A stretch of 49,992 bases of DNA. Source: Massilibacteroides sp. GTDB lineage: Bacteria > Bacteroidota > Bacteroidia > Bacteroidales > Tannerellaceae. The stretch covers positions 1 through 49,992 of the forward strand of contig NZ_JAQWCQ010000023.1 in assembly GCF_028705895.1 (NCBI RefSeq), in the 5' to 3' direction. The translations under genes and the position numbers were made by a program. Of the stretch, positions 14,193-22,802 are shown piece by piece. The notes under the pieces were generated by a model, which saw only the letters and a list, made by a program, of their open reading frames with translations, did no database searches and was not told where the DNA came from. The first letter of the stretch is position 1, and the number at the start of each line of letters is the position of its first letter.

Positions 14193-15245
14193 ATGATTTT
14201 AAAAGACATAGAAACCCTCATCGGGCAGGTAGGCAACGTAACCGGCCACAAAAATTTCGACGAAATTAAACCATCGGTTGAGTGGGCCGAAGAGTTTGTG
14301 CTATTGCCGGCCATTGGCCAACCGATGTATGATGTAATTGATGCCCTGGCCAATGCCGATGCATCAGGGAGCGGTTCCGCTTCGGGCTCAGGTTCGGCTT
14401 CTGCCTCCGGGAGTGGATCTGCATCCGCAAATGTGACTTCTGAAACCGATGCCGCCATACTGCTCAAAAAGTGCATCAGGGTGGTTGCCCACTATGCCAT
14501 GTTCGATTATGTTACCATCAGCGACAGCAGGGTAACTTCGCAGGGCCTGCAGATAGTGGAAACCGCTACCCACAAAACAGCTTTCGATTATCAGAAACGC
14601 GACCGCAAGAAGTACCATGGCGAAAAGGCTGACTTTTCCCTTGATTCATTGCTCCTGTATATGGAGATCAACAAATCAAAATATCCTGAATGGAGTGAAA
14701 ACCCTGCCGTTTACACCCAGACCCGTGATCTGATTATAAACAATACCGTTGAAATGCAGAAGTATGTAGAAATAGGCCAATCGCGCCGCACCTACATGGC
14801 TATGCGTACTATGATAAAAGATGTAGAAATGCTAAAGCTGCGGCCTGCGCTTGGGGAGGTGATTTATGCCGCACTGAAGGCTTACATTTTAAATGGCGGC
14901 ACCAATACAAACTACCAGATACTACTTGATCTTGTAGCGCCGGCAGTGGCCCATCTGGCCATTGCCGACGCTTTGCCGTCTATTATTTTCAGGATTGCAG
15001 GCGAAACGGTTACCGTGGCCACCTACAATCCCATCCCCGAAAAGGAGAAAGATCAATTTACAAAAATTGTGGTGCGTTTAACAGACAACCATACAATTGT
15101 TGGAAGCAGCTACCTGGATGCAGCGGTTAAGTTTATAAAAAACACACCCGATCTGCTTTCAGTATCTCCTTACGCTGATGATGCAGGGCATAATGGTGGA
15201 ATTTACAATAACTCAGACGATAAAAAACACTTTGTTGGATTCTAA
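14193..15245 (+). CDS. Connector-like protein (DUF6712-type) with Gly/Ser linker
   Basis: 350 residues. ILKDIETLIGQVGNVTGHKN at the start and QKRDRKKYH in the middle fit DUF6712-type proteins of Bacteroidota phages, thought to be head-tail connector or head-associated. Residues about 56-80 form a low-complexity Gly/Ser/Ala stretch (ASGSGSASGSGS...) encoded by imperfect 6-12 base repeats around 14363-14430. That length can change by slippage. Starts 3 bases after the portal amber stop; the stop overlaps the next start. Confidence 0.6.
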   Translation: MILKDIETLIGQVGNVTGHKNFDEIKPSVEWAEEFVLLPAIGQPMYDVIDALANADASGSGSASGSGSASASGSGSASANVTSETDAAILLKKCIRVVAHYAMFDYVTISDSRVTSQGLQIVETATHKTAFDYQKRDRKKYHGEKADFSLDSLLLYMEINKSKYPEWSENPAVYTQTRDLIINNTVEMQKYVEIGQSRRTYMAMRTMIKDVEMLKLRPALGEVIYAALKAYILNGGTNTNYQILLDLVAPAVAHLAIADALPSIIFRIAGETVTVATYNPIPEKEKDQFTKIVVRLTDNHTIVGSSYLDAAVKFIKNTPDLLSVSPYADDAGHNGGIYNNSDDKKHFVGF

Positions 15246-15769
15246 TGAAAAACAGGATAAATCCATCATCAAAGATCCTAATGACTATGAATGACTTACT
15301 ACTAATCACCATTCCTGCGGCTGTAACTTCGATTATTACCTACGTGCTTACCCGTAATAGAAACATTGCAGATGTTGATAAAATTAATGTTGAGGTAGCG
15401 GCAAATGAAATTGACAACGTTGAGAAGGTTGCAAGAATATGGCGCGATTTGAGTGAAGACCTGCGAAAGCGGTTTATGTCAGAGATTGACGATCTCAGGT
15501 CGATCAATCAAACCATGAAAGATAAGTTGAATGTAGTTCAAGGAGAAAACGTACAGATGCGGAAAGAATTGCTAGTGGTTCAGAAAGAGAATGAGGAACG
15601 AAAAATCCAGTTTAACAAAGTCCTTTCAGAAAATAACGAGCTGAAAAAGCAGATGACATCTCTTGAAAAACAACTGAAAGATTCAAAATGTGAAAATGCG
15701 AAATTATTTGCAGAGGTAAAAAAATCGAACAAAAACTATTCGGAGGTAATGAAACATGAAAATATCTGA
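15245..15769 (+). CDS. Membrane-anchored coiled-coil protein
   Basis: 174 residues; ATGs at 15281 or 15287 would start closer to the membrane segment LLLITIPAAVTSIITYVLT. After this single transmembrane helix comes a long heptad-rich coiled coil (residues about 60-165, DDLRSINQTMKDKLNVVQ...). The gene overlaps the endolysin gene, so a lysis role such as an inner-membrane spanin or endolysin accessory is plausible. Not recognised beyond that. Confidence 0.6.
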   Translation: MKNRINPSSKILMTMNDLLLITIPAAVTSIITYVLTRNRNIADVDKINVEVAANEIDNVEKVARIWRDLSEDLRKRFMSEIDDLRSINQTMKDKLNVVQGENVQMRKELLVVQKENEERKIQFNKVLSENNELKKQMTSLEKQLKDSKCENAKLFAEVKKSNKNYSEVMKHENI

Positions 15770-16178
15770 CAATTTTGAACTCCAGGAGTTGGTACCTCCT
15801 GAAACATTTAACGCCATGGGGCCTGGGTCCGTTTCATTGATAGATCCGCGTTTGCTAAAAGTGCTGGAGCGTATCCGCATACTGTGTGGAAACCGTGCAA
15901 TGACAATCAACAACTGGCACAGAGGCGGTAAATTTAAATACCGCGGCTACCGCCCCAAGACCTGCACCGTGGGTGCCTCAAAAAGCATGCACCGTGACGG
16001 AAAGGCCGTTGATTTTGATGTAGCCGGGTTAACGGCTGAGGCTGTGCGAAACATTATCCGTGCAAACGCCACCGAACTGCTAAAGCTGGGATTAACCCGG
16101 ATTGAATCCGGAGTAAGCTGGGTGCATATTGATTTGAAATACACCGGACTGTCAACCATTTATGAATTCAGGCCATGA
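15756..16178 (+). CDS. Peptidase M15 endolysin (D-Ala-D-Ala-type)
   Basis: 140 residues. The zinc motif SxHxxGxAxD is complete (S77, H79, G82, A84, D86) and the second motif WVHID gives H124. This is the M15_3 family used as a compact endolysin cutting peptidoglycan stem peptides. No signal peptide is visible, so export would need the holin candidates at 28.3-28.9 kb or another pore. Overlaps the genes on both sides. It sits in the middle of the portal-to-tail block rather than with the holins. Confidence 0.85.
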   Translation: MKISDNFELQELVPPETFNAMGPGSVSLIDPRLLKVLERIRILCGNRAMTINNWHRGGKFKYRGYRPKTCTVGASKSMHRDGKAVDFDVAGLTAEAVRNIIRANATELLKLGLTRIESGVSWVHIDLKYTGLSTIYEFRP

Positions 16179-16753
16179 AATATATTGCATCACTTCAAAA
16201 CATTGCCATCTTACTGCTTATCGGCTTGCTTTTCCTGCAAAGGGAATGCAGCCGGCCTGAGCCGCAACAGCCAACGCACAGTAAAACCGAAGTGTGGCAT
16301 TACGACACTACGCACTATGTTTATAAAATAGGCATACCCTATCCGGTTGAAAAGCTGGTGCCCGTGGAGATTCCGGCAAATGTGGATACAGCCGCCATCC
16401 TTCAGGAATTTTTCAGCCGCAACGTGTATCACCGCGTACTGAAAGATGATAGTCTGGCAATGATTGCATTGCAGGATACCGTTTCACGAAACAGCCTGGG
16501 CAGGGCTACCCTGATTTATGAAAACAGAAGGCCAACCCAAATCATTACAAACATTACCACTTATGCCGATCCGGTTAACAAGGTTTTTGTTGGTCCGGCC
16601 GTGGGGGCAAACCTTGAGGGTGATTTTATGCTGGGAGCATCGGCCTTGCTGGTTACCCGGCGCGACAATGCTTACCAGCTAACCGTGGATCCTTTTAACA
16701 AAGGATTAACCACCGCTGCCTATTGGAAAATTAAACTCAGGAAACGGAGATAA
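16175..16753 (+). CDS. Spanin-like membrane/periplasmic protein (DUF6808-type)
   Basis: 192 residues. N-terminal transmembrane segment (IASLQNIAILLLIGLLFLQ) followed by Cys and a Pro/Gln-rich linker, then a periplasmic domain with VFVGPAVGAN and a basic end. The start overlaps the endolysin stop (ATGA). Position after the endolysin and the topology match the DUF6808-type proteins often placed in Rz-like positions in Bacteroidota phages. A spanin role is an inference. Confidence 0.6.
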   Translation: MKYIASLQNIAILLLIGLLFLQRECSRPEPQQPTHSKTEVWHYDTTHYVYKIGIPYPVEKLVPVEIPANVDTAAILQEFFSRNVYHRVLKDDSLAMIALQDTVSRNSLGRATLIYENRRPTQIITNITTYADPVNKVFVGPAVGANLEGDFMLGASALLVTRRDNAYQLTVDPFNKGLTTAAYWKIKLRKRR

Positions 16754-16757
16754 CGAC

Positions 16758-17672
16758 ATGCAAACGGTTGAAATAGAAGGCAAAGACTTTGTTTATCCAG
16801 GCAGTTGGAATGAAATGAACCGCGCTCAGTTGCTTGACATTGCCAGGCTACTGCAACAGCAGCTTTCGCCCTACGATTTAAAAGTAAGGCTCATTTTTAA
16901 ATGGCTGCGCTTAAACAAGTGTCTTTTCCACTACCGTGATGCAACCTGGATTGTAAATGGTATTTATCGTCTGGGCGTTCCTTTTGCCCTGTGGGGGATT
17001 AAAAAAGGCAGGGTGAAATCAATTGATTACTCAGATGTTGCCCGGCTTGCCGAAACCCTTGATTTCTTACTTACCGAAGAGCCTTTGCCAGACGGGAGAA
17101 TGAGGGTTGAGCGCAACAATGCCCTTACCCGGCAAATGATTCCGATGATTAAAGCAGGCGTACGGCTCTACGGACCAGATGACCGGATGAGAAACATTAC
17201 TGCAGGTGAGTTTGCTAAGGCAGAATACCGATACCAGAGCTTTTTGGCTACGGGCAATGTTCGCTATCTGAATGAAATGATTGCAGTGCTTTACCGGCCT
17301 GCCCGTCGCTTTGCCTGGCTCGCCCGATTGGTGCAAAGCTGGGATGGCGAACACAGGGTATCTTATCACGATTACCACCTTGCCCGGGCCGCGGATATTG
17401 CCAAAATAAACATGGATGTTCGCTTTGCAATACTGATGTTTTTTGAAGGTTGCCGGAATTTGGCAATAAATGGGCACCCGCACGTATTTAACAGCGGTGG
17501 CGACGATGGCGAAAATGGCACCGGCTGGGCAGGAATATTCCAGGCCATAAGCGACAAGCCAACCGACATTGAGCAGATTGCACGCCTTAATTTTTGGACA
17601 CTGTTGTTTGACCTTGAGCAAAAAGCAATTGCAAGTGAAAGGCAACGCAACGAATTGGAGAATAAAAAATGA
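16758..17672 (+). CDS. Conserved-looking phage protein, unknown
   Basis: 304 residues, strongly helical, rich in Arg and aromatic residues (RRFAWLARLVQSW, NFWTLLFDLEQK). It lies between lysis and tail genes, upstream of a probable tail component and the tape measure, where assembly chaperones are often found. No frameshift site is obvious. Overlaps the next start by 4 bases. Function not recognised. Confidence 0.6.
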   Translation: MQTVEIEGKDFVYPGSWNEMNRAQLLDIARLLQQQLSPYDLKVRLIFKWLRLNKCLFHYRDATWIVNGIYRLGVPFALWGIKKGRVKSIDYSDVARLAETLDFLLTEEPLPDGRMRVERNNALTRQMIPMIKAGVRLYGPDDRMRNITAGEFAKAEYRYQSFLATGNVRYLNEMIAVLYRPARRFAWLARLVQSWDGEHRVSYHDYHLARAADIAKINMDVRFAILMFFEGCRNLAINGHPHVFNSGGDDGENGTGWAGIFQAISDKPTDIEQIARLNFWTLLFDLEQKAIASERQRNELENKK

Positions 17673-18160
17673 AAGCCTATTTCGAGAAACTCAGCACAGA
17701 GCACAAAGCCGTTGCACACAGCAATAAATCGCGGCATTTCTTCCGCTCTATTGATCACTTCCTTAATGATGACAGCAACAATCTGTCGAACTTCCCGGCC
17801 GTGGTTATGGATTCGCTGGAAGGCAAGATTGCCGGACAGAACGGCGACAATAAAACGGACCTGATGCAAAGTGGCGTTATGTTTATTAAAAAGGTAACCG
17901 ATTCGGATGATGATGCCGGCATTGACCTTGCGCACCGCGAAATGAAAGCCCTGGCATTATCGTTTGTGGCTCGCATGGAACGCGATGCTCAATTGTGCGA
18001 AACCAGAGACAGCAAGTTTTTACAGTTGTTTGATCCGCTTTCTGTGAAATACCGCATATATGGGCCAGTATTCGACCAGTGTTATGGTGTTCACATTGCT
18101 TTTACGTGCGGCCACATTGCCGCCATTGACTTTAACGCCGGGGATTGGAATATTTCCTGA
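17669..18160 (+). CDS. Hypothetical structural protein
   Basis: 163 residues. FPAVVMDSLEGKIAGQNGDN near the start and a C-terminal YGVHIAFTCGHIAAIDFNAG strand-rich part suggest a tail terminator or completion type protein from size and position before the tape measure. No family recognised with certainty. Confidence 0.55.
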   Translation: MKAYFEKLSTEHKAVAHSNKSRHFFRSIDHFLNDDSNNLSNFPAVVMDSLEGKIAGQNGDNKTDLMQSGVMFIKKVTDSDDDAGIDLAHREMKALALSFVARMERDAQLCETRDSKFLQLFDPLSVKYRIYGPVFDQCYGVHIAFTCGHIAAIDFNAGDWNIS

Positions 18161-18286
18161 AATATTTTTCATAAACGTATTGAAAAACCAGGTTTCAGGC
18201 TTACATTTGCTGTATCATTTGCTTGCAAAAGTGAGTGAACAAAGAAAATACCGCCAAAACCATGTTTTTAGTCAACACATTTAATA

Positions 18287-18367
18287 GGGGAAACCCTCAT
18301 TTATCTTATCGTGAAAACGGTGGTACCCTTGGCGGGGTGCTCTTTGGAGATGAATGGGGGTTTCTCC
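18287..18367 (+). ncRNA. Structured leader RNA candidate
   Basis: GGGGAAACCCTCATT (18287-18301) pairs with AATGGGGGTTTCTCC (18353-18367) with two G-T or mismatch positions. A second hairpin inside (GGTACCC about 18322-18328 with GGGGTGCT) gives a compact two-stem structure. It ends 16 bases before the ATG of the 18384 gene, with AAAAGGAG between. The 223-base gap 18161-18383 contains nothing else visible. A cis-regulatory leader is likelier than a terminator because no T-run follows. Confidence 0.5.
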
Positions 18368-18383
18368 ATTAAAAGGAGACGCC

Positions 18384-18545
18384 ATGAATGATTTAACCGA
18401 AGAATCCAAAATTCTGGATGCCATTGAATTTCTGTGCCAGCACAGCATCATTAGCGAAGGAAACTTGCCCGATTTCAGGCGGGTAACGGCCGGACTGTTT
18501 GACCTTTTGCGACAAACAAAGGAAACAGAAACCGCTCAAGCCTGA
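18384..18545 (+). CDS. Small acidic hypothetical protein
   Basis: 53 residues from ATG 18384, preceded by a good AAAGGAG ribosome-binding site, one of few in this genome. Helical, with a single Cys. It stands alone between the structured leader and a terminator, so translation may be controlled by the RNA structure. Confidence 0.55.
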   Translation: MNDLTEESKILDAIEFLCQHSIISEGNLPDFRRVTAGLFDLLRQTKETETAQA

Positions 18546-18570
18546 CTTTACTCCCTATTTTATTGCCATT

Positions 18571-18603
18571 AAAAGCCCTGCCAATATGGTGGGGCTTTTT
18601 TTG
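18571..18603 (+). terminator. Rho-independent terminator
   Basis: AAAAGCCC (18571-18578) and GGGCTTTT (18592-18599) with a T-run that merges into promoter copy 4. Confidence 0.82.
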
Positions 18604-18637
18604 TCCTTTTTTTTTGACGCGGCCCATATCATTTTTG
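18599..18637 (+). promoter_or_regulatory. Shared bipartite promoter element, copy 4
   Basis: TTTTGTCCTTTT (18599-18610), 19 bases, CATTTTTG (18630-18637). The ATG at 18642 follows after 4 bases, as at copy 3. Confidence 0.8.
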
Positions 18638-18641
18638 CATT

Positions 18642-19163
18642 ATGCAATCAGATATAACACGGGCAATCGCAAATTCAGGTAAACAGTTTGGCCAATTCGA
18701 TGAAGTGGAAATGATGTTCATTGAAGAAGAATTGAGCCTACATGGGGAGTTTCTTTCTGATCTGTTTGTAGAAAGCATTGAGCAAATGAGGCTTCGCAAA
18801 ACCGATGAACTGATTGACAATATAAGCTTCCACACAAGCATATCAAAGGGAAACAAACCAAAACTCACCTTCAGCTTTCCCAGCCATGGCCGGTTGATAG
18901 AAGTCAACTATTTCAAGAAATCACAGCGCAGCATATTTGAGGCTATTGATACCGACAAAGTGGTATGGGGCATCAATCAGGCCAAAAAGGCACGCAAAAA
19001 GAAAAAAGACACCCGCTGGTACACCCGCAATGTTTACGGAAGCATCAACCGACTGCTCTCCAGGCTGGCAACCAATTACTCGGAGGCAGAAATAGCCCGG
19101 CTTAAACTCATTATTGAAAGGACATCGCTCCGGAATTCCTCAAAAGTTACTATAAACATCTAA
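18642..19163 (+). CDS. Hypothetical tail-region protein
   Basis: 173 residues, basic C-terminal half (KKARKKKKDTRWYTRN). First gene of the tape-measure operon and 8 bases upstream of it. In siphophage order this is the slot of a tail chaperone or tail completion protein; no motif confirms that. Confidence 0.6.
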   Translation: MQSDITRAIANSGKQFGQFDEVEMMFIEEELSLHGEFLSDLFVESIEQMRLRKTDELIDNISFHTSISKGNKPKLTFSFPSHGRLIEVNYFKKSQRSIFEAIDTDKVVWGINQAKKARKKKKDTRWYTRNVYGSINRLLSRLATNYSEAEIARLKLIIERTSLRNSSKVTINI

Positions 19164-19171
19164 TTACGACC

Positions 19172-22100
19172 ATGGCCGATTTAACCATTGACAGGGCGCA
19201 ACTTGAAATCGTTATAAAAAACGACGATTCGCGCAGACGCATCAGAGAACTGGAGGAGGATAGCCGATCTCTCACAAAAGAGCTGAAGCAGCTTGAGAAG
19301 CAGGGCCAAAAAGACACGGCAGAATGGCACGCCAAGGCGGCTGCACTCAAACGCAACCAATACGAGCTTGATCATCTGGTTAATCAAATAGGATTAACCG
19401 GCTTGTCGATGAAAGAGCTGAAGAAACGGCAGGGAGAGCTGAACGCGATATTGAGGGTGATGGATCCCCGAACGCCCGAATACAAGAAGCTCCAGGTTCA
19501 ACTGGATGCGGTAAACGGGAGAATGCGTGAGTTGAAGACAAAAAGCCAATCGGCAGGCACTTCGCTAAACAACATGGCCAACGGCTTTAACAAGTATTTT
19601 GGGATAGCAACCGCTTTTGCCGCATCTATTACGGGCATTGCACTTGGTTTCAGAAAGCTGGCCAACGATGTGGCCGCGATGGATGATGTTTACAGCGATG
19701 TGATGAAAACCACGGGCAAAACCCGTGAAGAGGTGATCGGGTTAAACGAAGAATTTAAAAAAATGGATGCCCGTACTCCCCGCGAAAGCCTGAATATGCT
19801 TGCGCGCGATGCCGGTAAGTTGGGTCTTACCAGCACACGCGATATCCTTGACTTTGTGGATGCCGGTAATCAGATAAACGTTGCACTTGGCGAAGATCTG
19901 GGAGACGATGCGATTAAAAACATTGGCAAGATGGTTGGCGTGTATAAGGATGCCAGCATAGAACTGCAAAACCTTGGCCTAAAAGAACAGATGCTTGCCG
20001 TTGGCTCCGCAGTAAACGAACTGGGCGCCAGTTCCACAGCCAGTGAGCCTTACCTGGTTGCTTTTGCCGGACGATTGGGCGGTATTGCCAAACAGGCAAA
20101 CATCAGTATGAGCGCCATCCTCGGTTACGGCTCAGCCCTTGATCAGGATATGCAGGCAGTGGAGATGAGCGCCACGGCACTTCAAAAATTCATTATGAAA
20201 ATAATGGAAGATCCTGCCAAATTTGCCAAAATTGCGGGAATAGAAGTAACAAAGTTTTCAAACCTGCTGAAAACTGATGCCAACTCGGCCATTATTCAGG
20301 TGCTGAGTGCAATGAGGGATAAAGGCGGCTTCCAGGAGATGATACCCATATTTCAGGATATGGGCCTGGATGGTGCCCGGGCGGTTGGCGTGCTTAGCAG
20401 CATGGCAGGAAGCATTGATAAAGTAACGGCAGCTCAAAAGATTGCCAATCAGGCAATGGTTGAAGGCACTTCCGTTACCAATGAATACAACATTAAAAAC
20501 AACAACCTTAATGCCCAGCTTGACAAGGCAAAGAAAAACTTTAAGGAAAAAGCACTGATATTGGGTGAGAGCCTGACTCCTGCCCTGATCAAAAGCACAA
20601 ACGGCCTGAGTTATCTCATAAAAGCCCTGGTAGCTGCTCCAGATTTTTACCGCAGGAATGAAACTGCAATTATTCTTTTGGTTGGTGCCTTCCTGGCACT
20701 TCAGGCAGCAAAAATAAAAGTTATTGCTGCTTCATTGATTGAACATCTAACTTTAAAAACCGGCATTGGGCTTAAAATTAAGGATGCAATATTACTGAAG
20801 GCCCTGTTAATTCAGGAACAATACCGGCTTGCGCTGATTGGAAAAACCACAGTAGCGCAAAAAGCTGCTGCCATTGCTACAACTACACTTAAAACCGCTA
20901 TGGCTGCTTTGGGCGGTCCTATTGGCCTGGCCATCCTGGCCGTTACCGGGTTAATTGCTGCCATCAAACTGTATGACAAGTATAGCTCTGAATCAATGAG
21001 GCTTGAAAGTTTAAAGAGAGTTCGCATAAAAGAAACCAGTGAAGCGAATGATCTTCTTACCGCACGATACAACGCCCAGCAAACAGCGTTTTCTGGTTTA
21101 AACAAGTTGAACGCTGAACAAATATTAAAACTTAAAAGTCTTACAGAGAGCACCATTAAACAAGCTGAGGCTGAACTACTGCTTGCCAAAACAAGGCAAA
21201 TATTAACACGCAACGAAAACACGAAAACATCAGTATGGCAAGATGTCAAAAACGTACTCCTGTCGATGGGCGTCGCATCTTCGGTTATTCAACGAACCCT
21301 TGAAGATGCCGCTAAAAATGGTGCTGAGGCTGCCGCTGAGATGGACGAGAACATAGAAAAAATGGGGGAATCAATTAATAATTTTAAACAACAAAATTCT
21401 GATCTTTCCGATATTATAAACGCAGAAAGCAATGCCGATGCCATAACGATAAATGTAAAAACCACCGCAACGCAGCTTGAGGAAAAAGCCAGGCTATTGG
21501 GCGTTGCGCTTAAAAATGTTGCGATTGGATCAGAAGATTATACGCGCATCAGCGATAAGTTGGCTGAAGTTAATAAACTTCTCAAAACATCCACCGACGA
21601 AACAACGGAAGGAAATGCCAAACTCCTTACATCGTATGAAAAACTGAGTGCCGCCATTTCAGTATATAAAACACAACTTACCAACCTGGTTACGGCAGGA
21701 GATATCAGTAAGGCAATAGGTGTAGGAAAATTACTTGCACAGCTCGAAAATTCAAAAAAATATATTGATGAAATTGTGGCCGCAGGCGGTAACCTGGAAG
21801 CTGTAATTGATAAAGTAAGAATTTCGATAAGTGATGAGGGTTTAAAACCCGATGTAGCAGCAGGCGACTGGGTAAAAAACATGATGGATGATTTTCAGAC
21901 GGCACTTGATACAGAAGTTGAACCGCTGGTGCTTCCCGAAATGGCTCCATTGCCAACTCCAAAATTTGATGGTGATTTTTACCTTGACCAGGTGAAAACA
22001 GTAAGCGGTGCCGCGTTTGATATCTGGAGAAATAATGCTGATGCCCGCGTTGATTATGAGCTCAAGGCACTTGACAAGGCAATGAATCGCGAACTTTCAA

Positions 22101-22759
22101 ACAAAAACCTGACCGAAGAGCAAAAAGATAAAATCAGGGAAAAGTATGCAAAAAAAGAGCGGGCAATTAAAACCGAAGCATTCAAAAAACAAAAAGCTGC
22201 TGATATTATCCGTGCCACCATTGATGGCACAATTGCAGTAATAAAAGCCGGGGTATTAACTCCGCTTGGAATTTCTACCGCTATTGCAAACGCTGCACTA
22301 ATTACTACTATTGCCGCACAAAAAGTTCCGCAATTTGCAAAAGGAAAATACACCGTTACCGGAAAAGACGATAACCGTATTTACCATGCCGATTATGTTG
22401 GCACACCTTCCACCGGCATTTTCACCAGCCCATCACTGTTTGCGGAAAATGGCGCAGAGATGATAATTGATGCACCAACCACCAGCCGCATGCAGGCCAA
22501 TGCTCCCGGTCTTATCAGAGCCATTTACCACATGGCCGGTAAAACCCCTCAATTTGAGCATGGGAAATATCCAGATTCCATGGCAGAGATGAATTATTCT
22601 ATCCCAGCTCAGGATAAACTTCTTACTACTGCCATCAATCGGCTAAACCTGAATCTCGAAAAAATGCACAAAGACGGAGTAATCAGCAAAATTGTATATC
22701 AGGATTTGATGAACTTTAATGCTAAGGTTACCGACATTGAACAGCAGAGCATGTTCTGA
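19172..22759 (+). CDS. Tape measure protein
   Basis: 1195 residues, the largest gene. Features: N-terminal coiled coil (RRIRELEEDSRSLTKELKQL), the TP901-type segment around residues 150-430 (GITAFAAS-like hydrophobic stretch, then AMDDVYSDVMKTTGKTREEV), hydrophobic segments near 500-525 and 575-600 (GPIGLAILAVTGLIAAI), and a long Ala/Lys-rich C-terminal helical part. This protein sets tail length and lines the tube, and its length predicts a siphovirus-type tail. Its presence shows that a real long tail is built by this element. Confidence 0.9.
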   Translation: MADLTIDRAQLEIVIKNDDSRRRIRELEEDSRSLTKELKQLEKQGQKDTAEWHAKAAALKRNQYELDHLVNQIGLTGLSMKELKKRQGELNAILRVMDPRTPEYKKLQVQLDAVNGRMRELKTKSQSAGTSLNNMANGFNKYFGIATAFAASITGIALGFRKLANDVAAMDDVYSDVMKTTGKTREEVIGLNEEFKKMDARTPRESLNMLARDAGKLGLTSTRDILDFVDAGNQINVALGEDLGDDAIKNIGKMVGVYKDASIELQNLGLKEQMLAVGSAVNELGASSTASEPYLVAFAGRLGGIAKQANISMSAILGYGSALDQDMQAVEMSATALQKFIMKIMEDPAKFAKIAGIEVTKFSNLLKTDANSAIIQVLSAMRDKGGFQEMIPIFQDMGLDGARAVGVLSSMAGSIDKVTAAQKIANQAMVEGTSVTNEYNIKNNNLNAQLDKAKKNFKEKALILGESLTPALIKSTNGLSYLIKALVAAPDFYRRNETAIILLVGAFLALQAAKIKVIAASLIEHLTLKTGIGLKIKDAILLKALLIQEQYRLALIGKTTVAQKAAAIATTTLKTAMAALGGPIGLAILAVTGLIAAIKLYDKYSSESMRLESLKRVRIKETSEANDLLTARYNAQQTAFSGLNKLNAEQILKLKSLTESTIKQAEAELLLAKTRQILTRNENTKTSVWQDVKNVLLSMGVASSVIQRTLEDAAKNGAEAAAEMDENIEKMGESINNFKQQNSDLSDIINAESNADAITINVKTTATQLEEKARLLGVALKNVAIGSEDYTRISDKLAEVNKLLKTSTDETTEGNAKLLTSYEKLSAAISVYKTQLTNLVTAGDISKAIGVGKLLAQLENSKKYIDEIVAAGGNLEAVIDKVRISISDEGLKPDVAAGDWVKNMMDDFQTALDTEVEPLVLPEMAPLPTPKFDGDFYLDQVKTVSGAAFDIWRNNADARVDYELKALDKAMNRELSNKNLTEEQKDKIREKYAKKERAIKTEAFKKQKAADIIRATIDGTIAVIKAGVLTPLGISTAIANAALITTIAAQKVPQFAKGKYTVTGKDDNRIYHADYVGTPSTGIFTSPSLFAENGAEMIIDAPTTSRMQANAPGLIRAIYHMAGKTPQFEHGKYPDSMAEMNYSIPAQDKLLTTAINRLNLNLEKMHKDGVISKIVYQDLMNFNAKVTDIEQQSMF

Positions 22760-22798
22760 TTTTGTCCTTTTTAAAATTTACAATCAATATTAACATTG
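22760..22798 (+). promoter_or_regulatory. Shared bipartite promoter element, copy 5
   Basis: TTTTGTCCTTTT (22760-22771), 19 bases, TAACATTG (22791-22798). The right half deviates from CATnTTTG, but spacing is identical. The ATG at 22803 follows after 4 bases. It starts directly at the tape-measure stop codon. Confidence 0.75.
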
Positions 22799-22802
22799 CA
22801 TC

